Below are positions 1 through 12,640 of a DNA stretch of 64,000 nt, piece by piece. The stretch's first letter is position 1. Each line of letters opens with the position of its first letter. The position numbers and the translations under genes are program-made. This DNA is from Cymbidium sinense. Its lineage: Eukaryota; Streptophyta; Magnoliopsida; Asparagales; Orchidaceae. The notes under the pieces are model-generated. The model ran no database searches and was not told the DNA's origin. It saw only the letters and a program-made list of their open reading frames with translations. The stretch covers positions 92,599,716 through 92,663,715 of the forward strand of contig CM038229.1 in assembly GCA_021442155.1 (NCBI GenBank), given 5' to 3'.

Positions 1-200
1 CCTATCATTCATCGACACAACATAAACACAAACTACACAAAAACATATAAAGAAAGCACATATCTTTTGTCTGGGTTTATTCTGGGTTGAGATATCGCCC
101 TTAATGACACTCACTCAGTAGCTGCTCTTGGTCGGACTGACATGCTACCCTACTAGTGTGTCACCCTAGTGGTCTTCTTGCTTTGGAAGATGTGAGTCTG
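1..200 (+). repeat. Ty3/gypsy post-integrase noncoding tail, fragment
   Basis: This fragment reads like the noncoding tail that follows the integrase at 2,640-3,010 and like the right edge of the window (63,860-64,000). Shared landmarks are the stretch with 'acacaaactac', the phrase 'gtgtcaccctagtggtc', and 'gaagatgtgagtc'. It therefore looks like the 3' part of another copy of the same element, cut by the window edge and joined directly to the 1.4 kb segment that follows. No coding potential is visible. Confidence 0.6.
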
Positions 201-1600
201 CTATATTTGACTAATCCAACATTTGAGCCTAACCTAGCCTAATTGGCCCACTTGACCCAAATTGACCCATTTTGACCTAAAGTGTCAAAATGTGTCAAAA
301 CTTGATCTAAGCTAAATTGATTGGAACCAATGGGTCAAGTCTATACCAAATCACTTATGGACTTGACCAAAGCCTCAATTGGCCAACTAGACCCAACCTA
401 GCCCAATTGACCGTAGACCTAACATAACCTAAAGGGGTCATGTTGAGCCAAAATTGAACTTAGGCAAAACTGATTGGAAACAAAAATACCAATCCACTCC
501 ATATGACTAACCAAACCTAAACTTACCCTTGACCTACCTCAAATAGGTCAAATGGGTCAAATAGGTCAACTTGACCCATTTGACCTAAGTGAAGTCAAAT
601 GAGCCAAAACCAAATATATACCAAATTGAATCAAACCAAGGCCAACAAAATAATTCAAATGGTCATATGAACTTTACCCAACCCTTGGTTTGACCTAATT
701 TGACCTATTTCTCAACTTGACCCAAGTTGACCCATTTTGACCTAAATGGGTCAACATGAGCCAAACCCTATCAAATGGATTCCAAATCCAATGAAACTTG
801 GCCTAACCTAGTTTCTCCACATACCCAACATGTCCAAAGTGAAAAAAATGGCAAAATAAACATCCTACCCCTAGGAAATAGAATAAATTTTGGCCTAAAC
901 CATGGGTAATTTGATCATACCCTCTTCACAATCACTGGAGGCTTTCCTAAAAGCTCAAGGGGACTTAGTGATGAGTGGTGCACCCAACCAAATGGGTTTG
1001 GGTCAGACCATTCGGTCCATAGAACAAACCCAGCCCCCTAGCTTAAAATTGAAATTTCAAACTCCCTCTTAAGCTCAAATGCAGCACATTGGAAGTTGGC
1101 AACCCATTCCTTGGATCAAACCGACCATGTGTACACTCAAAATAGATCAAATAACCTTCCCAATCTCATTAATTGGATCAAAATGGTAAGACCATTGTCG
1201 ACTATCCGATCGTTCAAGGGGTAGATATACTCCCCCTAATTCACTTCTATTTTCGGACACTCAAGGTCAATTGAAGAATAGGATGCCAGAGGAGCCATTG
1301 GGGATTGATCCTAAGCCTCCTAGAGCTCTTCCTATTTTCTTCTTCTCGGCTTTTGAATAGTGAAAAATAGGGGAGGTATACTAAATTGCCAACTTCTTCT
1401 ATGCTTGCTTTCTTCCCAATTCCTCTTACACACTTCTTCTAACGACCAATCTAAGATCACTCAAGCTTCCATTGGAGTTCCCATAGAAAGGAAAGGATCA
1501 ATTAAATCAAAGCTGTAAGGATCTTTAAGTTGTGTTGGTCTATAGGGCAAGCCACTCAATCCCAAGTCCTAGGAATTTCAACAAGGTGTGGTCCTCCACC
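200..1600 (+). repeat. 1.4 kb dispersed segment, copy 1 (rich in TTGACC words)
   Basis: The segment aligns by eye along most of its length with 6,630-7,985. Both copies carry 'ttgacctaaa', 'aacttgatctaagc', the word 'ggaaccaatgggtc', 'ctcaattggccaactaga', and later 'cctacccctagg' and 'aacccaatgggtttgggtca'. The first half is a degenerate minisatellite built from TTGACC(C/T)A and its complement TGGGTCAA. No open frame of useful length is present. It follows gypsy tail sequence in both places, so it is probably LTR or 3' noncoding sequence of the same element, but I could not find paired TG...CA ends. Confidence 0.65.
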
Positions 1601-1615
1601 AACCACCCTACATTG

Positions 1616-2497
1616 GCTTCATGGCCATTTGAGTGTTGTGGTATAGACATTGTAGGTTCGATTGATCCTCCTTCTTCTAAGCGTCATTGATTCATCTTAG
1701 CTGCTACCGACTACTTTTCCAAGTGGGCGGAAGTCATCCCACTCAGAGATTTCACAACTCACTATGTGCTTCAGGTTTTAATGAACCATATCATATATAG
1801 GTTTGGGGTGCCTCGATAAATTATATCTGATAATGGTACTACATTCAAAAGCATTAAGATCAACAGCTTCACCAAAAGACATGATATAGATTGGAGATAC
1901 TCCACCATCTACTACCTTAGAGCTAATGGTTTAGTAAAAGCATTCAACAATACTCTCGTCTAGATAATGAAGAAAACACTTGAAGATAATAAACGATAGT
2001 GGAATGAGCAGTTGGTTGAAGCCTTGTGGGCCTACCGTACCATATACCAAACTCCAACTTAGTCTACCCCATTTTCCTTAATGTATGGGTCTAAAGCCAT
2101 TCTTCTTTTATAAGTTCAACTCTCATCACTAAGGATAGCATTGGGTAACAAAATCACTACAAAGCAGAATGCAAAGTTGTGATTAAAAGAGCTCGAAGGT
2201 TTGAAGAAGAGTCGCCCACGGGCATGCCAAAACCTCGAGTTATAGAAGGCCAAAATGATTCAAGATCACAATAAGCTGGTCTGCCCTAGGTCTTTCTGAG
2301 TAGGAGAACTTGTGTTAGTCCTAAGAAGACCAATTGTTGCCCATCGAAAGATGGGAGGCAAGTTTGAACCCACTTAGGAAGGCCCCTATGTCATAGAGAA
2401 GGTCTACCAAGGAGGATCTTATCAGCTTATTGATTATAAAGGGGAACACTCGATGCTTCCAATTAATGGGCTCTATCTAAAGAAATATTGTTCATGA
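1616..2497 (+). pseudogene. Ty3/gypsy integrase and pol C-terminus, broken
   Basis: One + strand frame, interrupted by several stops, reads as a plant Ty3/gypsy integrase core. It runs from WPFECCGIDIVGSI through TDYFSKWAEVIPL, then GVPR followed by a stop and ISDNGTTF, then YYLRANGLVKAFNNTL. In a functional integrase this domain inserts the element's cDNA into the host chromosome. The first two catalytic Asp residues are present (GIDIVG and SDNG), and the third position lies 35 residues after the second, the expected DD35E spacing, but it is Lys instead of Glu. The pol C-terminus continues to LYLKKYCS and a TGA at 2495-2497. In-frame stops (for example after SSKRH and after GVPR) make it a pseudogene. 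Upstream it joins the 1.4 kb segment abruptly, so protease, RT and RNase H are deleted. I cannot place it in a lineage; a Tat-like element with a long noncoding tail is one possibility. Confidence 0.88.
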
Positions 2498-4900
2498 AAT
2501 AAATAATGTTTGAAAATAATTATTAATAAAAAGAATATAAATCTGATTCAATTCATCAAATCTTCTCTTCTTTCGAAGTGTTGTTTGCTTGTCTTGCGAA
2601 TCCAATGTGACGTGTTTAGGGTAGGTGTAAGAGTCCCCAAGTGGCATCCTATCCCTTTTTCACAACATAAACAAAATCTTCCGTTGCTATTATAATAGGT
2701 GTAAGAGAACCTGAGAGGCATCCTATTTCAATTAGCATAACTAAGTTAGGTGTGAGAGAACCCAAGCGACATCCTTTCTTAGTGGGAATTCTTGTTGCCA
2801 TTTGTTACATAATTTCATAATTTCCAAGTGTGTTTTAAGGTAGGTGTAAGAGTCCTCCAGAGGTGTCATATTCCTTTTAGCACATGCACAACAACAAACA
2901 TAAATCTTTTATCTTGAGATATTCTGAAGCCCCCTATGACACTCATGACAATGCAGGTCGGGTTTACATGCTACTCCACTAGTATGTCACCCTAGTGGTC
3001 ATTTGTTGGAAGATGTTAGTCCCAGTGCTTTCTTCCTAACTTGATCATTGCAAACCAATGAGTGTCTTTTTAATATGGTATGCTTCACTACCTAGCCAGT
3101 AAGCTACCTCAAGATTGACTTTATTTAAGAAGATGTGAGTCCCTATACTTTCTTTTTAAACTAGCCATCATGTTCTAACTAGGTTGAGTATTTTTTAAGG
3201 TTAGGATAAGTCTTCTAGATGCTCTTTTCCTCTTGACTACTTTTGACCTAATAGAAGTCCCTTAGTGGCAGTCACTTAGTAGTCCCCCTTATGTCAGATA
3301 TCACCTTTCAAGCCAAAGATAGACTATCCAAACAGTCAGTTCTGCTATAAAAAGATGTGAGTCCCCGAGCTTTCTTCCTATGCTGATTATTGCAAATTGA
3401 TGGGCACCTTAGGTTAGTTGATGTTCGATATGCTGATAGTGAGTCACCAGGTGTGTACACTACACTTGGCAGATATGAGTCCCCTAGATTTCTCTTTGAG
3501 TTAGACACCGAATACTTATTGGATATATGACTAGCCATGTCATCTTCTCCAGGGTCTTGGATTAAGCCCTTACCGCCCCCATCCCTTGTGGGCACTCTAT
3601 TTGGCTCATGTCCTTTGTGATCTCATTTAGACCTTACCCAGGTTACTTTTGGATTTCCCCTTTCCTAGTAGCCATCCCTATGGTTGCAAAATTTTGTTTA
3701 GTAGATGAACAAATTCTCCCTTGGTTCAAGAACATATAGGTCTAGCTAAGCTATTTCTTAGTTTGATCCTGAAAATAATAGGGTCCACAATAAACAAACT
3801 AAAATAAATAAAAAAATTAATTCTCTTGTGGATTAGAATTTAAGCCCCAAGGGTCCCCTTTTCCCAAGCAGCATCCTATCTTTAGGCAAAGGTCAACTCC
3901 ATATAGAATTTCCTTACTACATGAGTTGAGATAAATCCTTACTCACTCAGTAGTCACCTGTTAGGTTCAATCTATTTTCCACAAGCGGCCCATCATTGCT
4001 TTGGAAGATGCAAGACTATGATGCATTTTTCCTAGCATGATTATCGCAAACAGACGAGCAGCCCTAGGTCAGGTTCGATTTGTTGCCCAAATAAATCGAT
4101 CACACTAGTGGTCTTTTCTAGTGGAAGATGTGAGTCCTCAAACTTTCTTCACTTAAATTGATCATTGCTTACTAAAAGGCACTCCTTTGGTTGGATAGTA
4201 CTCCCATCAGCCGAGAAGCTACTCCCTTTTGGTTCAGTAAATCTAAGATAGGTCTGCACTTCTATAAGCTCTTTCTCAGTGTGACCCATCACAAACCAAT
4301 AGAATCCATAAAACAAATTTGAAAAATAAAATCAATCTTGACTATCTTTGAGTTGATCTAAGTCCCTTAGTGGCATTCACTCAATAGTTAGCCCTAGGTT
4401 GGGTTCAATCTGTTGCCTTTCCAATAGATTACCCTAGAAGTTGATCCTTACTTGGAGGATGTAAGTATATTATGCTTTCATCTTAGTACAATTGTTATAC
4501 ACCAAAAGACAACCCTTTGGTTGTTTAGTTCTACTATGTGCTTAGTAGACTATCCCTTTGGATTGGTAAATCTGAGTTAGGTCTTAGACTCCATGACTCC
4601 TATTTAGTACAACCCATTGCAAACCAATAGGGTTCATCTAAAAATTCAAACCTAACAAAATTAGAATCAAGTCAAACCTCTCATCCCCTTGTGGATGACT
4701 TGAACCTGGTTCCCTAGTGGAAGGTTCACACTCTATCCCTTAGTGGGGTTCTTCCTTCTCTCTTTTGTCTTAGACATAAGTAGAGTCACATTGCACTAAG
4801 CTCTGAATTCTTTCTATCATTAGGTTATGTATATATTGTTTATGTTAGTGCTTGTGATCTCTTAGTGTTGTTGATCATTTCTGTCAACACCAATATGCGC
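2498..4900 (+). repeat. Ty3/gypsy post-pol noncoding tail with degenerate tandem units
   Basis: This long noncoding tail follows the pol stop. It is made of degenerate units that each carry 'gaagatgtgagtcc', 'actttcttcct', 'attgatcattgcaaacca', 'ggcactcactcagtagt' and 'gtcaccctagtggtc'. Examples begin near 2,930, 3,120, 3,340, 4,000, 4,120 and 4,370. The first 250 bases (aggtgtaagagaacccaag-type words at 2,620, 2,700 and 2,750) are shared with the right edge of the window. Short frames in this stretch are not conserved between units. I see no gene here. Confidence 0.7.
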
Positions 4901-5150
4901 GGTGTTCCTTGTCACTCACACCACACCTATTGGACACCCTTTGTTGACCTCATTTTTAGGATGAGCTCTTAACCCCTCTATCTTAGACATAGGACTTCTC
5001 TTAGACTTTAAGAGTTCCTTAGTCTTATGACACATTTAGTGATTAGGTGGACACTCAACCTAGCCCTAAAAGACTTAAAAGAGTTAGCCATAAGAATAGG
5101 TCATGCCTTAGGGGTGTTAGGAAAACTTACTACCTTTAGCTTAAACCATT
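4901..5150. other. Noncoding spacer between gypsy tail and AT-rich tandem repeat
   Basis: No frame or repeat is recognised. The stretch has moderate base composition and ends where the AT-rich tandem repeat begins. Confidence 0.4.
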
Positions 5151-6110
5151 CCTCACTTTCCTTCGTTCAAGTTAAACACCAAATCAATTCTATTTGATTT
5201 TCTTGAAATCCAATTCAGCTCCATATGGCTGAAATCCATGATTGAAATCTATGATTGAAAACCCATGATCAAAATCCATCAAAAAATTCCTAAGTCCAAA
5301 TTTTGCCAAAGTTCTTAATTCTTCCCTTAAGGACTTAACCAAAATCATGATTCAAACCTATTCAAACCTTTGAGATTTTCTCATAATCCATTTATATTCT
5401 CATTTACATTCACATATATAAATGAAATATAAATTCAAATCAATCAAACTAAACTCAAAACTCCAAATCAATTCATGAAAATTTTCATAAGTCCCTTTAA
5501 TTTTCCATTAAAAGACTTAGCCAAAATCAATCTTAAACCTTGATCAAACCTATTCAAATTCATGATATTTTCACAAAAAGTATTTATATTCTAATTTATA
5601 TTCTCATATATAAATGAAATATAAATATAAATCAATCAAATCAAACCCACAAATTAAATTCCAAATTTAAAATCCTTGAAATTCCCTTAAATCCATTAAA
5701 TTCCCTGTAATAGATTTAACCTAAATCGTGATCAAACCATTTCAAATTTATGGGATTTTCTCAAAACATTTTTCTATCTTCATTTATATTCTCATATATA
5801 AATGAAATATAAATTTAAATCAATCAAATCCAATTCAAAAATTAAATTTCAATTTAAAAATTCCCTAAAATCCTTTAAATTCCCTTTAATGGATTAACAT
5901 AAATCATGATTAAACCACTTCAAATCCTTGAAATTTTCTTATGATCAATTTATATTCACATGTATAAATGAAATATAAATTCATACAATCAAAATCAACT
6001 CCAAAAATCAAACTCAAATCCACTCAAAATCAAATCTAAGCCTTTCAAGCCAAAATCTTGAACTTAGTCAAATCACTTTCAAATCAAGCCAAACTCTTGA
6101 TTTTGTCTCA
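5150..6110. repeat. AT-rich tandem repeat, period about 190 bp, about four units
   Basis: A unit containing 'atataaatgaaatataaat' followed by 'caatcaaa' recurs near 5,414, 5,604, 5,794 and 5,961, giving spacings of about 190, 190 and 167 bases. The flanking parts of the unit (cttaaatccattaaattccc-like and gattttctcat-like words) also recur. The unit is probably a tandem repeat inside the gypsy noncoding region. No coding potential is visible. Confidence 0.7.
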
Positions 6111-6629
6111 TGGTTCAATCAAACCTACAATCATGAGATCATATGTAAAACCAAATTTCAATCACTCAATCAAAACCTAATTCAAAAATGAAACCCAAGA
6201 CCATTTCATTTCCTTCCTTTGAATATGAAATTTTCAAATGGATCTAAATCCATTTGACTTCAAAACACTTGTAAATATATTTATATTTCAATCTTAAGTC
6301 CATATGCAAGATCAATCAACTTCAAATCAAGCTTTGACCAAGCCATTTGACCCACTTAGGCTCACTTGACCGAAAGTGACCTAAAGTACTCTTATGAGCC
6401 AACTTTTGATCCTAACCAAATTGGATTGAACCAAACTCATATATCCCTCTCATCAAGATCAACAATCATCATGGGATGATCAATCAACCAAATTAGGTCA
6501 AACCAAGTCAAACCTAAAGGTTGACCAAGTCAACACTTAGCCGAAAATGAAACCTTACATAACCAAATTCCACCATAGGACAAATTGATTGAAACCATTG
6601 ATCTAAGTTCACTCATAACCTATGTTTGA
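6111..6629. other. Noncoding sequence rich in CAAATC and TTGACC words
   Basis: This stretch is transitional between the AT-rich tandem repeat and the second 1.4 kb segment. It contains CAAATC words from the first and TTGACC words from the second. No gene, RNA or element end is recognised. Confidence 0.4.
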
Positions 6630-7985
6630 ACTTGACCAAGCCAACATCTGAGCCTAACCTAGCTTTGAAAGTTGACCCATTTTGACCTAAAGGGTCAAAA
6701 TGTGTCAAAACTTGATCTAAGCCAAATTTATTGGAACCAATGGGTCTAGTCCATGCCAAATTAGTTGTGGAACTTGACCAAAGCCTCAATTGGCCAACTA
6801 GACACAACCAGGCCCAATTGACCATAGACCCAACATGACCTAAAGGGGTCATGTTGAGCCAAAATTGAACTTAACCCAAATTGATTGTAAACAAAGATAC
6901 CAACCCACTCCATATGACTAACCTAACCTAAACCTACCCTTGACCTAACTCAAATAGGTCAAATGGGTCAAATAGCTCAACTTGACCCATTTGACCTAAG
7001 TGAAGTCATATGAGCCAAAACCAAATATATACCAAATTGAATCAAACCAAAGCCACCAAAATATTTCAAACGGTCATATGAACTTGACGCAACCCTTGGT
7101 TTGACCCAATTTGACCTATCGGTCAACTTGACACCCACCCAAGTTGACCCATTTTGACCTAAATGGGTCAACATGAGCCAAACCTTATTAAATGGATTCC
7201 AAATCTAATGAAACTTGGTCAAACCTAGTTTCTCCACATACCCAACATGTCCAAAGTGGAAAATAGCAAAATGATCATCCTACCCCTAGGCCATAGAACA
7301 AATTTTGGCCTAACCTATAGGTAATTTGGTCATACCCTCTTCACAATCACTTGAGGCTTTCCTAAAAGCTCTAGGAGACTTAATGAAGAGGGGTGCACCC
7401 AACCCAATGGGTTTGGGTCAGCCCATTTGGTCCCTAGACCAAACCCGACCCCCTAACTTAAAATTGAAATTTCAAACTCCCTCTTAAGCTTAAATTCAGC
7501 ATAAGGGAAGTTTTCAATCCATTCTTTGGATCTAACTGACCGTGTGCACACTCAAAATAGATCAAATAATCCTCCAAATATCATCAGTTTGATCAAAATA
7601 GCAAGACCATTATTGACTGTCTCATCCTTCAAGGGGGAGATATACTCCTAATTCACTTCTATTTTCACACACTCAAGGTCGATTCAAGAATAGGAAGCCA
7701 GAGGATCCATTAGGGATTGATCCTAAGCTTCCTAGAGCTCTTCCCAATTTCTTCTTCTTGGCTTTTCTAGTGAAAAATAGGGAGGTGAGTGAATTGCCAA
7801 CTTCTTTTACACTTGATTACCTCCCAATTCCTCCTACACACTTCTTGTAAGGACAAATTTGAGCTCACTTAAGCTTCCATTGGAGTTCCCATAGAAAGGA
7901 GAGGAGCAATTGGATTAAAGACATAATGATCTTCAAGTGGTGTTGGTCCATAGAGCAAGCCACCACTCCCTAGAATTTCATGTGG
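6630..7985 (+). repeat. 1.4 kb dispersed segment, copy 2
   Basis: This is the second copy of the segment at 200-1,600, collinear and in the same orientation, with scattered substitutions and small indels. The TTGACC minisatellite half and the unique-looking second half (from 'tttctccacatacccaacat') are both retained. The short minus-strand frames in it are products of the TTGACC minisatellite and differ between the two copies, so they are not called as genes. Confidence 0.7.
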
Positions 7986-10800
7986 CTCTGCCTCCACTGA
8001 GAAGCTACCTCATCGATCTCCAGCACCGGTGATCACCTCCGATGAGATATGGAATTTTTTTATCACTAAACTCAATGTGGTGTGGAGCTTTGTGAAAGAA
8101 ATTTTTACCTCATCAAATTTTGACTGTTGGATTTGCCATTCTCAATCTCTAGATGGTGTGGGTTAATTTTGGTTTGATTCAATGCTAGATTGAGCTTGGA
8201 TCTTCCCCTTGATCATGGACAGTCTTTATTTATCAAGGGGAAGAACTTGGCTCATCTCAACCATTCATCTACACATTTTAGATGGACAGATGAGATTATT
8301 TAGCAACTTTAGTTAACTTTTTATCCTTTATAAATCATGGGTGAATCCTTAACTGCCCGATCTTTGATCTAACGACATAGAATATAAGCGTGTTCACTAT
8401 GACCACCATCTGGGATATGACATTTAGGTTACCCCCTCATGGTGTGATGCGAGTAAAGTGCGCTGACCGTTGCCGCCACGCGTCTCTCCATGAGCTAAGG
8501 ATTAATTAGGGTTAATTAAAAATGCTTAATTAATTTCTGATTAATCCATGGATCTTCAAAAATGAATAATTCTTCATAGAAAATTTAGAAAAAATATGAA
8601 ATAATCTCCTTTTGATGAGTTTTAAATTATGATTTTCTCTGAGTTTGAGTTTTATGTTAAAGTGTATTTTACTAATTACTCTTTAATTAGGCCTCTAATT
8701 AATCCAAAATTACTTGGGTAAGTTTTAGGGGATGACCTCTATCACCCTAATTTTCTTAGGATTTATTGAAGGCTTGATTAGAGTAATTTTATATGGTTTC
8801 CTTAATTACTCTTTTCATGTAATTAAGCATAATTAGGATATAATCAGTGGTTTTACCCTCTGATTAGGATAGATTAAGGTTAGATCAAGTAAGTAGGAGG
8901 TTTATGGAATAATTTTGGGGCATTTCCCCTAAGCTATTCCCTAAACCTCCTCTTTTCTTTTTAATCTCCTCTTAATTAAGGGTTAATTCATTAATTATCT
9001 CCTTAATCAATTTTCTAAAAAATCTACCTTGGGTAGGTGCTTGGTTTTTAATAGCCTAAGTTCAATTAAGAAAATCAAAACCCCATTCATAATTATGAAA
9101 GGGTGTTTTGAAATAACTTAAGCTAACCCCTTAGCTTAATTTTTAATTGTGAGCCAAATTGCATTAGGCTTTTATTATTAGGTGCATTACAAATTTAAAT
9201 TCTTTATGGGTTTTATGTCATCTCATTGGCTCATAATTATTTAGTTAATTCTTCTAAGGTGGTCTAGGTAAGGGTTAATTAAGTTACTTAATTCATACCT
9301 TAACCTAATCAATACATAAAAATGGATCTAATTATTTAAAAATTAAACAAAAAAATAAAACACATGTGGGAATGTGTGAGGAACAGTAAACTCATCTCAA
9401 TTTTTTAAAATTTTATCAAACTTCAAACTAAACAAAAATTACTTTGAAATTGACTTTGATTTACTCCAAATTTTCTTATTCTATAAGTATGCCTTTAGGA
9501 TTTAAATGAAGTTAGTTTGTTTACATGCTTTCATTCCTTTGAATCTTTCCCCAACATGTCAAGTTGTATTCCATGTGATTTCATGCATTCATAATTTCAT
9601 CTTTCAAAATTTAAAATGAAATTGTTTACTTTATGTCAAATGTGCATGTGTTGGCTAAAATAAAATATGAGTGGCTATTATCACTACTAAATCCAAATTA
9701 TTTTTAAAACTTATAAATGAAATATCAAATATAAAAGTATGCTACTTATACTTTAATTATAAGCTTGCATGTGAAATATTATAAAAGTATGCTTAGTATA
9801 GGTTTCCTTTCTCTCTTATGTTGGTATAGTTTTGAATAGGAATTTGGTGAGATATAAGGTTCATTTGTAAAGGAACTATTCCTCACCTAATTTATTATCA
9901 TATTCATCCCTATGCTACCATCTAAGAAGGGTTACCTATACTTACATACATAAATTTCATAAACAAAATAAATCTATTAAACAACTTTTGCAACTTCCTT
10001 CTCTATTTCATTTCTTTTGTAATCATGTTTGTATTTAATGAAGTGATATATTAGTCTGGACAATCCCAAGGTTGTGAGGCTTTAAGTATCCCTAAGTAGG
10101 TCTTGTACCTTACACCTCACAAGGTGCTTGCTGTACTCACTTGCCTTTCTTACTTTGTATGCTTATGTGATTTTGGATAAGGAAAACCTTTTCTACTTAA
10201 GAAAAATCATGCATATTCAACTTCTAAATTTTCATAAATGGATTACTTAGCTTGCATCATAAAGTGTGTTAACTACTCTCATTTGCATGTATAAATATGC
10301 TTAGGGTCCATCTATATGCATGTTATATATATATATATCTATATATGTTGGGAAAGAGATGAAGTAATGCGTGTTATGTGAATTTTGATTCAATTTATTT
10401 AATCTTAAAATGCCTATCTCTTTGAAGAGGTTTGTTAAGTGTTTATCTAAACTTAAGATTTATTAAAAGATGTAATCAAAAAATTCACCTAAATGAAACT
10501 AAAATATAAATCCACTTTAGAAAATTACTTAAGGTTAGGGAAGGAAAGAGAAGTTCTCTTCTCTTTCCTCTCTTCATAACCTAGTAATTAATTGTAGGTT
10601 TCACTTAAACCAATTAAAACATGAAATAAAATCAACCCAAAACACTTAAAAAACTTAAATGAAACCTTCCTCTAAGTTGAACATGTCCTTCACACTTAGA
10701 AATTTGAACCTAAAGCCATAGCTAATCATACCACAGAAACCTTCAAAGCACACATTAGCCTAAGTCACCACTTCTAGCCTTAGGTTAAGTCGGTGCATGG
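7986..10800. repeat. Probable LTR or leader of the gypsy element, noncoding
   Basis: The sequence continues directly from the second 1.4 kb segment. It holds an ordinary-composition part (7,986-8,500) and then long TTAATTA-rich sequence to about 10,000. Near 10,040 is a compact block with 'ggttgtgaggctttaagta' and 'ccttacacctcacaaggtg', two parts of which pair as an imperfect hairpin (gtgagg / cctcac). A small (AT)n run lies at about 10,325-10,348. I found no open frame, and LTR ends could not be proven because no second copy lies in the window. The call is by position only. Confidence 0.35.
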
Positions 10801-12640
10801 TTTGATGTTATGTTTCATTTTATGATATATGTTTTAGACTGGATGTTAGGGTGTATGCTCATAGAATGAATGGTAGGACGTTCTTAGTCTAACTATTCTT
10901 TTTTGTAGGGGATTGTGCTTAAGGGGCGTTATCATAATAAAAAAATAAAATGCTTTCTTGCGATGCTTTATACCCCTAAGCATAATCCATAGGCGTGGAC
11001 TTAGTCACCCATGTGTTGGGTGATAAGTACAATTTATATGCTTGATTTTGTTTGTTTTAGCTAATCTTTATTTTGTGTTAGTTAGATTTCTACTTTTCCT
11101 TTTCATGTAAAATTTGTATAATTAGGATTTTGGAATGATTTGTTATGGGGATTAGGATGAGCATTGGTCATAAGATCCTATCTTATGCACCATATGAAGC
11201 CTTGGAGCATCTATCATCCAACCATCAAAGAAGTAACCAAAGAAGAAAAGAATAGAAGAAGAAAGAAGAAAAGCTTGAAGACCCATAATAATGAATTCCT
11301 TTACTTAATTGTAATTTAATCATTTGTAATCTAAGTTTTAAAAGGGTAGCTTTCATTTGATATTTTTTGGGCTTGTGGTGCGACCATAATGGCCATTTAT
11401 TCTTTTATGATTAGATTTATAAATTGATTGATGATTTGTTTAGATTTTACATTAAGTGGCATGGATAGTTTCTCCTTGCTTTATGTATGGCCTAGATGTG
11501 GATTAGGCTCTTTGGGGAAAAATAAATCTTTTACCCAACTTAACAATTCAAATTAAAATTAAATAACTCATAACCTCACCTAAAGCTTAGATTTAAAATC
11601 AAGATAAAAGAATTAGCAACCCCTTAGCTCGATGAGCATTTCTATATAATATCATGTAGAAATGCATCTTATTTCACTCTTGATTGGAGAGCTTCCACCT
11701 TTTCCAAAGAACTTGGCTTAATCTTTGAGAGCCTAGGGGGAAACTCACCTCCTTCGTTCTCATTTATTTTGGCCGATAATCTTCTTTATCATGCATTAGT
11801 CATAAAAATCCTATTATCCTAAGTCAAAGTATTTGTCCAAAATAAAAATATAATGAAATTTTAATTACATTAGATTTAGGTCATTTGAAGCATGTTCCTT
11901 TACATGATCAAGTCTCTTTAGGGAGTGAGTTTAAGGACTTAATCTCTTTCTAAATAATAATAGCCTAACTATCTTGCATAAGCATAAAGACTTGCCTACA
12001 TGTATTTAAAATTATAGGAGGAGTTAGTTGGCATCCACCCAGGCAGTTGTAAGTCCAAGCTGTCGGGTGGTTTGTCCTCTCTTGTGGAGGCAAACCAAAT
12101 TACCCATTTTCTCCTTAGATTTAGGTTGTGCTTCCGGCCCTTACTGAAGCTCCCTAGATTTAGGTTCTGAGGTTACTTCTCCCTTTTGAGGGCCATAAGC
12201 ATAATTCCTCACCTCTTAGGCATTTCCTTAATCTTATGTTAAGGAATCTTAAGTCCTAAAATTCTAATGAAAAATTCAACTTAAACAAAATAAATCAATT
12301 TCAAAAATGTAAAGCCCAACTATAGGATAATTTGAGATGCTCCCTAGGTTTCTTAGCATCAATCTCCTACTTATCTTTTATTATATATAATAAATCCCTC
12401 TTTTGATCAATCCCATTTTGATCTTCAAAGATAAACCAATTGATTGATAGTCCTTTCCTATTGAAATCTTCAAAGACAATGATCATTTACCTTAATCGAG
12501 AGTTTTCCTCAGGGATCTTGTCCTTTAAGATGTAATTAATTATATGGCTTGCCCCCATAGGGAACTTAACTTTAAAATAAACCACCTTTTTTTTTCATGT
12601 AAAGTAGGGGAAGAATCTCGGTACATATCGACCCATCATC
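10801..12640. other. Noncoding retroelement-like sequence, not identified
   Basis: Near 11,030 the sequence 'tgataagtacaatttatatg' resembles the way some plant LTRs begin, but no matching terminus was found. The rest (AAGAAG-rich near 11,230-11,280, TTAAG-rich to 12,640) has no frame or RNA gene I can support. It is bounded on the right by another gypsy tail. Confidence 0.25.
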
